DNA of 64,000 nucleotides from Psococerastis gibbosa (taxonomy: Eukaryota; Arthropoda; Insecta; Psocodea; Psocidae), in the NCBI GenBank assembly GCA_963971405.1, contig OZ020490.1, positions 23,523,464-23,587,463 on the forward strand, written 5' to 3'. Shown here in pieces: positions 11,519 to 22,140 of this stretch. Positions within the stretch are counted from its first letter, which is position 1. Each line of letters starts with the position of its first letter. The position numbers and the translations under genes were made by a program. The notes beneath the pieces are model-generated. The model worked only from the letters and a program-made list of their open reading frames with translations, was not told the origin of the DNA and made no database searches.

Positions 11519-12188
11519 GACCATATTAATTATATTATGAGAACGTATTCTTTCCTAATTTACAGTTTGACATCAAAGTGCGGTGTGTTGTAGAATGGTG
11601 GGAGAAACAAGTTATTGTTTGCAATAAATATACCCTCGCACTAATGTGTTGTGATGTCAATGACATGAAAACGGCTGAAAAGGTGTCTGTAGATGATTAA
11701 ACTTGTTCCTGCTTTTAAATAAGGTGGCCTACGAAATTATTATGATAATGAGTCCACGCAGTTATCCAATTTAGTCAGTCATAGCCAAGGTCAAGTTTGG
11801 GTAAGGGGCGGGGGGCATTATCTCACCCGGAAAATATTTATCAGCATATTTTATAACGAGCAGTTGTAATTATTTTGAATATTAAATAAAACCATGAAAA
11901 TTGGTTTATCGAGCCAAACTTGCAAAAACATTACAAACGATTGTATCTGCACAGCAGTGCCTCTTTACCCTGGTCTGGTGTCTGTGCCCACGTCAAGTGG
12001 ATTTAAAACAAGCATAATGGTGATCGCTGGTATTTTCACAGTAGTGTCACTTATGTAACTTAATATTTTGACCAGCCTTGCCCCATCCGGATTTTTAAAA
12101 CTTTTTTGTATATCCACGTAGCGTAGACAAAAGATGAAGGAAACTAATATAAAAATACTAATAAATAAACTATATAAAGAAACTATGG
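11519..12188. other. No recognised feature
   Basis: Unique sequence. A right-end-like CCGCCCTTG at 11503-11511 closes a region related to 24628-24798, but its left end is lost. Confidence 0.4.
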
Positions 12189-12196
12189 CAAAGGCC

Positions 12197-12695
12197 CAGT
12201 GGCGGGCCGAGGTACTTTAGCGCTGGTGGCAAGGTGAAGAATTTGCGCCCTCGAATATATTCTTCCTCTTTTAATGCCTCTTGCCAGGCATGGGCGGATC
12301 CAGCCGAAAATTTAAAGGGGGGGGGGGTCTCAAGTTTTTTGTAAGTTTAAAAAGTAATTTTTTTGTTTAAAAGTCGAGTTTTATTCATTTTTTTTACTAG
12401 GTATGAATTTACAATGAATTTACTCATTTAGGGGGGGGGGGGTCATGACCAGAGCCAAAAATTCAAGTTGTACGGCCAAAAAAGTCATGTCACAAGCAAA
12501 TTTTGGCGCTTTTTCAAAGTTTCTTTTAGTTCGTTTCATTTCCGATTTAAATAAGTCCATTATTTCCAGTTTTCTTTACTCTTAAAATTTTTTTTTGGAG
12601 AGCACTTCATACTCATATGAAAATGAAATGTTTCCAGGGGTGAATTTTGCGCCCTTTGGGGCTGCGCTGGTGGCCACCAACTAGGCCCGGGCCTG
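12197..12695. mobile_element. hAT-like MITE, first of an abutting pair
   Basis: CAGTGGCGGGCC / GGCCCGGGCCTG ends. CAAAGGCC at 12189-12196 and 12696-12703 (exact). It contains a fragment of the CGGATCCAGC poly-G family at about 12293-12455. Confidence 0.85.
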
Positions 12696-12703
12696 CAAAG
12701 GCC

Positions 12704-12961
12704 CAGTGGCGTAAATAACTTCTGCTGCGCCCCCCACCCTCCCCAAGACCTTTTGTGTGCCCTACCATGTCTCATTATTATTATGATAGTCAACCGTGGA
12801 ATTGTAGTCAACATGGTTACCATATTTAAATTGAATATTTTTATTAATTACGTATAGATTTCAATTTTTTTATATTATTTTTGGGAGCCAAAGTGCGCCC
12901 CTAGCAAAGCTGCATCCCCCCCCCCCGCCTCCGTAGCGCGGGGGTGTTATTTACGCCACTA
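12704..12961. mobile_element. hAT-like MITE, second of an abutting pair
   Basis: CAGTGGCGTAAATAAC / GTTATTTACGCCACT(A). Left flank CAAAGGCC (12696-12703), right flank CAAAGACC (12962-12969). Confidence 0.85.
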
Positions 12962-12969
12962 CAAAGACC

Positions 12970-14267
12970 CCCGCCTAATTATACTTACCATGCCAAACAA
13001 GTTAGCGGAGTATATTTGAAAGCGACCCTTAACTCTTCAGTGCAAAATTAATTGTCAGTGCACCCCGCTTTATGTCCACGTAGTGTAGGAGGTCGGTAAT
13101 CAATACCCCGCATAGTAGGGGCGCCATATCCGCGCCCTGAGGCGGGTCTTTTCCCTTTACAAAAGCCTGTGATTCACCACCTGACTGACTCACGTCAACT
13201 CCGTGCAAAATTAATAGAAAATGTAGCTACTTAGCTACTATATGCGCGTACGGTGCTGCTGTGTACTACACCTACAACTACTGTCATAAGGAAGAAATTT
13301 TTTTCTTTTTCATATGAGATTATTTATTAACAGGTATTATAGACGAAATGGAGCGTGACGAGGCATTATCTTCAATAATATTGCATATTGTAGTCACGAT
13401 ATGAAATATTATATTTAATGAAAGTCGACAGAACAGGATTTACGGAAAGAGTGGATAAGGCACTGAAGTGTGAAGAATCGCAATTGAACGGGTTTGTGGA
13501 ATAAAGAAAGGAACTGAATATGATACAGTTTGAGAACATGGTAAGAAAAAGTAATGAAAACCTGGACAAAGCATGCTAAGTCATCCATCAAGCATTCAAG
13601 TGTGCAAAGTTCAGAAATAATTGACTTGCTGATCCTTTAACGCGGTAGGTCGTACAACTTTGTACATTACAAACTGCGCGGCAACGTGTTTTTTTTTTAA
13701 CCTTCAACCAAATATTGGTTATTTTTTTGGTGAATTGGTAAATTTGTCAAATATCCTGTATAACAATCGCCCTTTTCGGATTTGTTGCTATACGTCATGA
13801 GTTTGACACCATCAAGCAAGCTGGTAGATTTAATTTTGATATGGAATGCACTCAAAATATTACATACCTAGTTAAAATGGAGACGATTTCATATATTATA
13901 GTCATTCATAAGCATATTACTGTACTCCTATCTGTTGTTTTTGTTGTCTGTTTGTGCATTAATTATTTATTTTGGCGGGACTCTACACCTATTGACTGCG
14001 TCGTACTATAGCCGGAAGGAAATCATTTGTGGTTACAATACTCGTGTGGTGGTCGTCGCTGCGCAACCAATTACGCACCGCAGTGCTAGTCCACTCCAGT
14101 GACCGCAATACAATATATAACCGAAACATTCCAGTACCACTGTCTGACCGCACAATCCAGGCATTCATTCACTCATTCACACTTCGGCAACTGACAGACT
14201 ACTCGTCAAATAGATAAATTTTGAAGCTTGGGTTACATTTTCTACGTGCAGTCCCAGCAGTCGTATA
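12970..14267. other. No recognised feature
   Basis: Unique sequence with short frames only (e.g. 13372-13569 minus, 14029-14217 plus), neither recognised. Confidence 0.5.
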
Positions 14268-14269
14268 AT

Positions 14270-14650
14270 GAGGTTCATTCATAGACATAGTAAAACTAGT
14301 TTTATTAGCTCCATGGGTTCATTTGTGACGTCATTTTGTAGACGGCAGCACCAGTTGCACCGATATCAAAACGTTGATTTTTCCATAAGCCTCAATACTA
14401 TTTTAAAACTATTTTATTTATGTATTATATTAAAGTGATATTTTTCTATAAAGCATGGAGAATATATATATTAAATTATATGCAGCGAAATAAGGTCCAG
14501 GCATAGTAAAAATATTATAAAAAATATTAAATTAATTAATTAGATGCTAAGAGCTTAGTTTTCACATGCAAACGGCGGCCATTTTGAATAATATGGGTAT
14601 CGGTTTGTCGTCAGCGAACCTAGTGACCAAAACTGACCTTACAGAACCTC
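14270..14650. mobile_element. AT-flanked inverted-repeat element
   Basis: Ends GAGGTTC and GAACCTC with AT on each side (14268-14269, 14651-14652). Internal blocks ACGTCATTTTGTAGACGGC, AAGCCTCAATACTATTTTAA, AAACGGCGGCCATTTTGAAT, CAGCGAACCTAGTGACCAA. Confidence 0.7.
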
Positions 14651-14769
14651 ATTACACCATGTCATAATGATTTTTAATGGCTTTTTATGGATGTGTGACT
14701 GTTTGCTGCCCATTGAACTTTGGTATTGTATATACGTGAATTTTGGTATATGACGAACTAGTACGTCAT

Positions 14770-14880
14770 GTAGTCAACCTACGCCGGCTATAAGCGGCAA
14801 TGGACGAGCTGAGACATGCCTACCATTGACACATCAACAGGCGTGAGCCCTTCATAACCGAAGTTCGTATTCTAGTCTGA
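14770..14880. repeat. Repeat family E fragment
   Basis: GTCAACCTACGCCGGCTATA, GACGAGCTGAGACATGCCTA, then CAGGCGTGAGC; as at 39018 and 52755. Confidence 0.5.
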
Positions 14881-14964
14881 AATAATTGCATGTAAGTACG
14901 CGGCTGTTCGTCTCCGGCAACAAAGGTCCCTTGGAAGGCATGGTAAACCACTGTATGCACTGTG

Positions 14965-15085
14965 TTAATTTTAGTTATAGAATGGGGGAATGTCGCCGCT
15001 ATGGACTTGAAGAGGAAACAACAGAACACCTTCTCTATATATATAATAAGTGTAGTGCGCTCTGGAGGGAGAAACTTGAGTGCCA
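14965..15085 (+). pseudogene. LINE ORF2 C-terminal fragment with Cys/His knuckle
   Basis: Reads MGECRRYGLEEETTEHLLYI, then a Cys and a Trp-Arg. This matches the C-x2-C-x6-ET-x2-H-(L/I)-x4-C knuckle near the end of Jockey/R1-type retrotransposon ORF2, with the second Cys changed to Tyr and a short AT insertion near the last Cys. It is non-functional on its own. Confidence 0.55.
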
Positions 15086-15360
15086 GCGGGCGGCTACCTT
15101 TACGCTGTTTTCGTGAATGAAAATAACTTTACTTTCAAGTTTAAAAAAAAAAACTATTTGGCAATACTTTTCGTTCCTCATCACATGGCCGAAGTTTCAG
15201 TTTCAAAACCCGAAATTAATGAATGTACAGGTATAAATTGTCATTGGCTTATGTTTATATTACGGCTGATAAAAATTATATTACACGCTGTCTGTCAACT
15301 GTTCATTGATGCATATGCTATATACGTACATCATGTAGAAAAATTTCCCCCATGACAAAA

Positions 15361-16228
15361 GAACCGGTCCAAGTTTACTCGAACATGCTTTCCAATTTAT
15401 CAATTAGTAGATAGAGGAAATGAGTAATTTCATGGCAAATAATTTTCCTATTGTTAAATTTCCGATATCTCGGGGGGGGGGGGGAGGGGGTTGTCCAACT
15501 AACGTCACTGGAGGTGGGGTAAATTCTAGATAGGTGGTCAGACCAACACATTCCACACAGCAATAATGGCAGAGCACGCAATGCATTTAAGCTTGAATTT
15601 TCTATCATGTTTTCAAAAAAGCATTTTTTTTTCACAAAACAAAATAGTTTTTTGGGAAAGCAACCTGTCCGGTTTCATTACTCAATTTAACACCTAAAAC
15701 ATGCCTGAAGGTAGAAATCATCGATAGAAAGGTTTCGCAGAAAAATGATTTTTTAGTCATTTTTCATTAAAATTTAGTTATTTTTATTTTTTTACCCTCA
15801 GAAGCAAACTATCAAGGGGCAATCGACCCCCCCCCGCATTTTTTTTAACATTAGTAACGACTGCAATATATGTGAATTTAAAAGAAATCGTTGGAGCCGT
15901 TTTTGAGAAATAATTTTTTTAGAAGTTTTTTTGGAGTTTTTTGAGAATAAAACCCCCCAAATTGAGTTAACTCAAAATAAAAAGGTATGATTTTTGTGAA
16001 CCTACGTGCCAAATTTCATCAAGATCGACCGAGTAGTTTGCCCGGAAATTGATGAACAGACAGGCAGACAGACAGACAGAGCGACAGAGCGACAGACAGA
16101 CAGACATTTCGTAAAAACCACTTTTTGGGTTCCTGGGACCTCAAAACGTGTAAGTCCATTAAAAACTCGGAATCGAACATTTGGACCATCACAAAGCTTT
16201 CCTTATACTACGTATAAATTGGAAAGCA
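15361..16228 (-). repeat. Repeat family A, copy 4, full length
   Basis: Runs from GAACCGGTCC to TATAAATTGGAAAGC with all subregions in order: G-run at about 15472-15484, body, and (CAGA)n at 16056-16106. A good reference copy. Confidence 0.85.
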
Positions 16229-16449
16229 ACAATGGAATATCTTCTGCTTTATTTACAAACTTATTGGGGATTGATTTTAATACCATGTTAAAGGTATTTA
16301 AAGAATCCCCCCAGTAAATTATTCGTTTCCATTGGTGCTAGGCCGGCTGCTCCAACATCTGGTGACTCTTCGTTACTACAAAATATTTTATTATATTATT
16401 TTATATTGGGATAAAGAGTATTCTTCCTTCACAAAACTTTTTGTTTTGT

Positions 16450-16803
16450 TTACCAACGCCTGCTTTTAGCATTTCTGCTTTAAGCAACCCTGTCCGCCTG
16501 CCGGGGGGAGTGAGTCTGTTTATTAACTTAAAGCACCCTAGGGGCAGACTCCTTCACATCGGGGAGAAGGGGAGTTGACTGGCAGGGTAGACCTCCTGAT
16601 TATAGTAGATTCCGAACCACTTGGGGAACACAGTAAAGTCACACGATTAATTCGGAGGTGACCAGGACTCGACACGCACGTCGACTGACTGGTATGGTCT
16701 AAGCACGTTATCATGTCCCACCATGTTCCCCTGCCAACGCTGTGCACACTACCAAGTTTGCTGCAGTTTGGAACAGGCTCTATTCTGGTGGATTCAACTT
16801 GGT
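16450..16803 (-). repeat. SINE-like family S4, longest copy
   Basis: Runs (in sense) from CCAAGTTGAATCCACCAG through GTGTGCACAG, GGTCACCTCCGAATTAATC and TCGGAATCTACTATAATC to GGACAGGGTTGCTTAAAGC and AGGCGTTGGTAAAC. Confidence 0.65.
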
Positions 16804-17487
16804 ATGGGCGTTGGCAAAACTAAAACTGCAGCTACTCGTTACGGTGCTGCTAATAGGAATAATAATTACATGGTGAGTGTGACCTAAACATCAGGTTCTT
16901 CAGTCAATCAATCAATCAATGGTGATATCGATTAACTTTCCTATCTTTATCGTTGTTTAAACATGATATAACTTACTTCAACGACCTTGGTGGTAGTGAA
17001 GGTCTGAGCAGTAATAAATAGCATGCATGCTTTGCCTTTTACATTAAAATGTAGCTATAAATTATACACTATATATTTTATATACCCCTGTCCCCCGTTG
17101 TTAATTACAATATGAATTGGCATTAGGCGGTTATTCCACTTGTCATTTTTTCTTCATTTGTACATGAAATGATGAGATTTTTGTTTTAAAGAAACTATTA
17201 TGTAGATACTTAACATATCTATTACTTAATTATTATTGTAGCGATTTTCTCGGGGTCAGTGTCGAATTCCCCCCCCCCCCCCTGGGACCCAAATGACGCC
17301 CCTGATGTAATAAAATAGCAATAATGAAGATTGATTAAAATATAAACATGGCCACGGAGAGGCCTCTACTAAAATCACTTTCTATGAAGGGCCATCCATT
17401 GCAATGCTGATGTAATGCTAAACTGAACCTAACCTAAAATGGAAGTAGCTCGTGACAACTCGTGTAAAACTTCTCAGTATTTACGGC
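16804..17487. other. Mostly unique; (TCAA)n and a truncated MITE
   Basis: A (TCAA)n tract at about 16903-16919, the MITE fragment at 17126, and a C-run at about 17268-17282 with hAT-type flanks (ACGCCCCTG). Confidence 0.45.
17126..17237. mobile_element. Truncated PIF/Harbinger-like MITE
   Basis: GGCGGTTATTCCACTTGTCA, flanked on the left by TTA, and the internal ACTATTATGTAGATACTTAA match the element at 35349; the right end is lost. Confidence 0.55.
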
Positions 17488-17830
17488 TACTGCTTGGCGT
17501 TGGCGTCAAATGCCCTACCAGCCAAGGACGGGCGTTTGTTGAAGAAGTAGAAGAAGAAGCTACTGTTTAGCGATGGTGGCAAATGGCCTACCGGCCAAGG
17601 ACGGGCGTTGGCTGTAGAAGAAGAAGCTACTGTTCAGCGGTGGGGGCAAATGGCCTGCCGGCCAAGGACGGGCGTTGGCTGTAGAAGAAGAAGAAGCTAC
17701 TGTTTAGCGATGGCGTCAAATGCCCTACCAGCCAAGGACGGGCGTTGGCTGAAGAAGAAGCTACTGTTTCGCGATGGTGGCAAATGGCCTAGCAGCCAAG
17801 GAGGGGCGTTGGCTGAAGAAGAAGCTACTG
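17488..17830 (+). repeat. Minisatellite, about 5 units of 64-72 bp
   Basis: The unit is CTACTGTTTAGCGATGGTGG, CAAATGGCCTACCAGCCAAG, GACGGGCGTTGGCTG, then (GAA)n. Unit starts are at about 17488, 17560, 17627, 17697, 17761 and 17825. Length variation comes from the number of GAA triplets. A 75-codon frame crosses it, but phase shifts between units argue against coding. Confidence 0.85.
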
Positions 17831-18449
17831 CTTAGTGCTTAGCGCGACTCGGATCGACTTCTTGAATTTGTCAGCTGCCAGCACGTTTTACCCGACCCCA
17901 ATGCATACTTTGGATATTATTGCCTGAATCCCCTTCAACCCCCACCTGCGTGAACTAGGGTACTGGCATAGATAAATAGATACTAGCTGTCAGGCAAATA
18001 GGCTACATTGAAAACAACAGAAATCGATGGGCCCGAACCATGGGCGCCGAGTTGTGAAAATTATTGGTATGGCCCAACATTGCCCGAGGAAATCTTTTTT
18101 TTTTTCGGGGGGAAGGAGTCAATTTGCCGCCCCCCCCCCTCCCCCAATAAATATATGGCCTAACTATGTAGCTATCATTTCAATAAATCTTCAGCGCTCC
18201 CGCCAATTTCTATTTAAATATTGGACTTGACGATTTCATTTCCTTTAATTTTTAATTTTCAAAAAATAATTATAAGATTTGTTCTAAGTAAGTGCAATGT
18301 AAAATAGTGAATTTATTTATCAAAATACACTAAAATATGAGGTGGTTATTCTTAAAATTATTGGTATATACCAATCTGAATATTGGTAGGTAGGTTCCGA
18401 AACTCATACAACTTGCTTGAGTCATAAATAATTAGATTACTCATGACTT

Positions 18450-18632
18450 CGTGGTATTTCATTTTAATAAACAAAAAATAACAAAAACTTTGTGTTAGTA
18501 TAATTTTATACTAACACAAGTGGGTTTCTTAGACAAAGTTAATTTCTTAACGATTATTTGGGTTTTACTAATTCGGGTTGTTATAACAAGTTTTTCTAGA
18601 ACTCTAAGTTTTTGTTATTTTTTGTTTATTGC
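18450..18632. repeat. Large foldback family, short copy
   Basis: Arms AATAAACAAAAAATAACAAA and inverse (TTTGTTATTTTTTGTTTATT) enclose the hairpin GTGTTAGTATAATTTTATAC and the GGGTTTCTTAGACAAAGTTA block also found at 43545. Confidence 0.65.
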
Positions 18633-18635
18633 TTG

Positions 18636-18760
18636 AGTCTTCTGCGAACGACTTCCGTGGTCGGCCCCTGGCATTGGTGCCCTCAATGGGGCCCTCTATT
18701 ATGGTATTAAGAAGCCCTTCATGTCTAGTCAGGTGCCCCATCCATTGTTGGATCGACACA
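18636..18760 (-). pseudogene. LINE ORF2 C-terminal fragment with GRPR motif
   Basis: Read in one minus-strand frame, the stretch gives IQQWMGHLTRHEGLL, then TIIEGPIEG and RGRPRKSFAED. The pattern (L/I)QWxGHxxRxxxLLxxIxEGxIEGxxxRGRPR is a hallmark of the reverse-transcriptase C-terminus of many invertebrate LINEs. Stops precede it, so this is a truncated relic. It is too short to stand out by length. Confidence 0.75.
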
Positions 18761-18830
18761 TGGTTAGCTTATCAGTTACTCAGAGATCTTAGCCCGTTAG
18801 CCAATTCTGTTCTGCAGAATAACTTCTATG

Positions 18831-19374
18831 TAGGGATCCAAATTTTTACAAATATATCGATTCTTGTATCGATACCGGTATTGAATGGCAGGTATTGATA
18901 CTGGTATTGTATTGAAAGAAAAGTATCGATACCATGAGGTATTGGTATCGAATGGGATGCCTGCTCGAGGGGTGCATCCATGGACCCAGGGCCTTTGAAA
19001 AATTCTGGTAACTTCTTTAAATAAATAAATAAATGACCAAAAATAACTTAAATTCAATATTTAAAAAAAACTGGGGAATTGCAAATTAAAATTGCTAAAC
19101 AATCAGGCCCGCAAAATTAACCTAGACCAACGTCTATACTTAGCTTACGAAAGAACACTCACACAGCAGGTTGGTGACTATTTTGAAAATTAAAAATTAA
19201 AAAAAAATAGCGGGAAAAAGTTTAGTTGTGTGGTAGGTATTATTTGATTCAATACCAGCAAATAGGTATCGATACCTGCAAGTATTGAATGAAAAGTATC
19301 GGGTATCAATACCAGTGGTATCGAAAGAAAAGTATCGATAATAGTATTATATCAGTAGTATCGTTGGAACCCTA
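18831..19374. mobile_element. hAT-like MITE with GTATCGATAC-rich ends
   Basis: TAGGGATCC / GGAACCCTA tips. CTTCTATG duplicated exactly (18823-18830, 19375-19382). Both subterminal regions are packed with GTATCGATAC/GGTATTG motifs. Confidence 0.85.
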
Positions 19375-19382
19375 CTTCTATG

Positions 19383-20090
19383 TAGATGCAATGAACTTTT
19401 ACAGCCTTGTAGGTTATATAGGTATATGTTCGTACCAAATGCCACAGCGACCTCGACAGCGGCCTCCAAAAGCTTATAGGTATACTACGCTGCATAAATA
19501 TACTTTCACCCACGAAAGAATACGGAACAGTATGTGTTGGAATGTTGAATGCTATTGGGTATTTGATGTTATCGACTGGCTGGTATAGGTACAATCAGTC
19601 AATACCTAGAGACAATCGGCTGAGTAACTTGTTATCGGGTACCTGCCTGAATAAAGTACTGACCAGGTACCCACATGATGATAGTTCCATTTAGCTATGA
19701 ATACACAAGGGCGTCCGCAACTTTCAAGAGAGGGGTGGGCAAGGAGAGGCGATTTTTTTTATCCCCCCCCCCCATAAAAAAACCTCTTAGGTTGCTATGC
19801 AAATTTTACAGACCAACTATATTAAATTAACCAAACCGGGGGTTCAGGGGGCTTCCCCCGGGGGACATTTTTTTAATGCATCTCGTCGGTGCAAAATAGT
19901 GGGTTTCTTGATACACAACGTTGGACCAGCATGAGGTCTGAAGCGGTCAAGCGGTCAACTCATCTAGGCCTTCACTTAAACGTAGCGTAAAGTTGTTGAC
20001 AAAGTACCGTGATTTTTTTTTTGGGTTTAATAATAATTCTATAATTCTCCCATTTTTTAAAACATGTTTAACTGGCCATTTAGGCAATAT
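19383..20090. other. No gene; possible hAT left end at 19708
   Basis: CAAGGGCGTCCGCAAC near 19708 with a C-run at about 19765-19773 looks like another hAT-type terminus, without a partner. Confidence 0.35.
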
Positions 20091-20275
20091 ATTGTAGTAT
20101 ATTATATCGTCTGATTATATCACTGACATTAAACTAACTTCGGTTGAAGAGGTAACCACTAGTTAATAACCGAAATTAGAGGATTTTGAAAAAACTGGGC
20201 TTGGAGGGATTCGAACCTACGCCATTGCTGGACCACGATTAGTAGTGTCTGCTAATTTCGGTTAATTTCGGTGGC
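20091..20275 (-). repeat. tRNA foldback element S1, degraded copy
   Basis: The tail (ATTGTAGTAT, GGTTGAAGAGGTAACC) is followed by CCGAAATTAGAGG and a reversed tRNA half (GGGATTCGAACC as the B-box complement). It then breaks off in a decayed second arm ending TAATTTCGGT. Same architecture as the copy at 59782. Confidence 0.7.
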
Positions 20276-20923
20276 GTTTTACGTTTTTTTTTTTTTTTTT
20301 TGTTATTTTGTTCTTTGTCGCCTGACTGCGGCATGTTGCTCATAACATGTTGCCCATACCTCCTGTGGACGCTTTTGTGATTACATTTATAACGTGTTAC
20401 ATGTACCTACAGTATTGGCCAAAATGTTGGAACACGGTTAGTCATTATGTGAACGCCGATTATTAGTTTTTTTTTAGACGAATCCCCCACACCTAAATAC
20501 ATGGAAAAAAATGTGAAAACTGACTAATTAGACATGGTGTATGTTACGATCATTAAAGACTAAAATAGCTTAAAATAAACTACTAAAATAGATTAATTAC
20601 TTTAATTAATTAGGATTCTTCATTGTTATATATATATTTATGCAATGTAGTACTCAAATGATTGGCATTTCTATAGTTTACACAAAGGAATCAAGGCGAT
20701 AATTACTTCATTGTTCTAATATATCCTGTCGCATAGTGTAGGTTTCACTTTTGAATACCTTGTCATGGATCTCCTTAGAGTTGTTTCCTTACTAGGAGCA
20801 TAGGCTTGTATAATAGAGCAGATGATGTACGTGCAATATCATGTCATGTCGGTTGATTTTTATTGTCGGCTCATTGTCACTTTCATTGAGAATAAAGAGG
20901 AATTACGGGTAACGGGCAGAGAT

Positions 20924-21020
20924 GGATCCAGTCCATTTGGGGGGAGGGGGGGGGGTAGTTGTGGGTCAAAATAGAAAAAAGTATAAAATGTAGTATCGAT
21001 TAAATTAACTAACAATTTGG
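20924..21020. mobile_element. hAT-like element, left part only
   Basis: CAGAGATGGATCCAGTCC, a G-run, TGTGGGTCAAAATAGAA and CGATTAAATTAAC follow the 48839 family (reversed) and stop at about 21020. Confidence 0.55.
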
Positions 21021-21237
21021 GAGGAGCTTGTCCATTATCGCTTGAAGCCAGTGTAGGTAGATGTAGGCCAATGGCCAAAAATTCATACTGAAACAATACA
21101 ATCCAAAATCCATGGACTCGTTGGCATTGGACCAATGGCCAACTATAAGTAAGTCTAGGTCCTTATAAAGTACTGAACCTGAACTAGGCGTGTACGCAGG
21201 ATGTTTGTGCGAATACTTCCCAAAGGTCCTTCTTGTA

Positions 21238-21312
21238 CCATTAAAAAATGTAATAATGTAAAAATGTATTGTATTGAAGGAAATAAATAAATTATTGTAT
21301 TGTATTGAAACA
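21238..21312 (+). repeat. LINE 3' end with (TATTG)n tail
   Basis: AAAAAATGTAATAATG, then GAAGGAAATAAATAAA and TATTGTATTG repeats. It shares a near-identical block with 44890-44952. It sits about 30-100 bp downstream (in gene sense) of the EFHD-like exon, so it is intronic if that gene is intact. Confidence 0.5.
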
Positions 21313-21343
21313 GTGATTATTGTGAACATTGATAAAAACTTAC

Positions 21344-21513
21344 TGTTTAAATGTGAGCTCGTAGTTTTTAATTTGTCTTCGGGAAAACTCGTGGAACTCC
21401 GTGTAAACATTGTGGACTTTGTAATACGGTTTGACCTCTTCCCCTTCGTCTAAAGCAGTGTTTATAGCCTGTCTTCTGTTGAGAATGTCACTCAGCTCGT
21501 TGTCCATCGGCAT
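21344..21513 (-). CDS. Exon of an EFHD1/EFHD2 (swiprosin)-like EF-hand protein
   Basis: One coding exon, 170 nt, read on the minus strand. It starts MPMDNELSDIL, continues with an acidic stretch (DEGEE), then the diagnostic block VHNVYTEFHEFSRRQIKNYE and ends TFK plus two bases of a split Gln codon. Swiprosins (EFHD1/EFHD2, Ca2+- and actin-binding cytoplasmic adaptors) have an NxYTEFxEFSRxQIKxxExxFKxYD segment just before their first EF hand, so this is the N-terminal exon preceding the Ca2+-binding loops. The donor is CA|gtaagt (intron side 21338-21343). Upstream is a pyrimidine-rich stretch ending tttcag just before the first ATG, so a 5' UTR exon may lie at higher coordinates. The start could be the first Met (21513), the second (21507), or an in-frame Met further up if no acceptor is used. 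A hAT-like element (21570-21732) lies 57 bp upstream. The EF-hand exons were not found in the window; the gene may run off it at lower coordinates. Confidence 0.8.
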
Positions 21514-21569
21514 CTGAAACAACAGCGTCAACAGCACGGTCATATACAAGTTTTCAATCTGGTTGCTAT

Positions 21570-21732
21570 CAAGGCCGTAGCCAAGGGGGTGTTCATTGGG
21601 GTTCAACCCCCCCCCCCCCCGAAATGAAACGGCTTGATACCTACTAGGTAGAATCGGATTTTGAGAGGAAAAATAAAAACCACTATGTAATATCCCCCCC
21701 CCCCCCAAGAAAAAAACCTGGCTACGGCCTTG
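21570..21732. mobile_element. hAT-like MITE, CAAGGCCGTAGCC family
   Basis: CAAGGCCGTAGCCAAGGG / CTGGCTACGGCCTTG. Flanks GTTGCTAT and GTTGCTGT (7 of 8). It lies 57 bp upstream of the EFHD-like exon on the gene's sense strand. Confidence 0.85.
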
Positions 21733-21822
21733 GTTGCTGTATACTTTCTTCTATTCAGCCCAACTCAAACTAACCCAACTGAACTCTGCCAGATGGCAGC
21801 AACCAAGATTTGGTTTTCCTTA

Positions 21823-22140
21823 GGCGCGGTTTCCACCGACCAGGCAGTCTGATCGAGGCGTTTATAATACCGGGGTTAAATAAATACCCTAGGATTATAA
21901 CTGTAAACAAACAATATAACTGCAAAGGCTTTCACGGCCGGAGTCGAATGAGGAACCAGTAGAATCCGGGCTGATGGGCCGTGGTCGAACTGAAAGTGAA
22001 CTTCCAAACGTTTCGTCAACATCTGCGGTCGACATCTTTAGTGGAACTGCGTAGACTTCTAAGATTGTATCTCGGAGGCTCAGCAGCGACACAGTCACCG
22101 TATTTGTATTTAGCACTAGCTGGTCGGTGGAAACCGCGCC
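21823..22140. mobile_element. Harbinger-like MITE carrying pieces of families D and H
   Basis: TIRs GGCGCGGTTTCCACCGACCA inverted at the right (TGGTCGGTGGAAACCGCGCC). TTA at 21820-21822 and 22141-22143. Inside are, in order, a D-family half (TCTGATCGAGGCG to GTAAACAAACAAT) and a family H segment (21925-22100). It lies about 310 bp upstream of the EFHD-like exon. Confidence 0.75.
21925..22100 (+). repeat. Repeat family H fragment (carried inside a Harbinger-like element)
   Basis: AAAGGCTTTCACGGCCGGAG, TCCAAACGTTTCGTCAACAT, then GTAGACTTCTAAGATTG and ATCTCGGAGGCTC. The same block occurs at 57018 and 58715. The wording recalls termini of Penelope-like retroelements, from memory only. Confidence 0.5.

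Noticed and set aside
17608..17835. Repeat-protein gene in the 64-72 bp minisatellite
   Set aside because: Unit lengths shift the frame between units, so the encoded repeat is not maintained.
20860..21135. Minus-strand frame as the next EFHD exon
   Set aside because: It has no EF-hand loop (DxDxDG) and partly crosses a hAT-like remnant and its G-run.
21966..22000. Hammerhead-ribozyme-like CTGATGG...GAACTGAAAG in family H
   Set aside because: The CTGATGA core is imperfect here, GAAA is displaced, and the copies at 57018 and 58715 do not keep the core.
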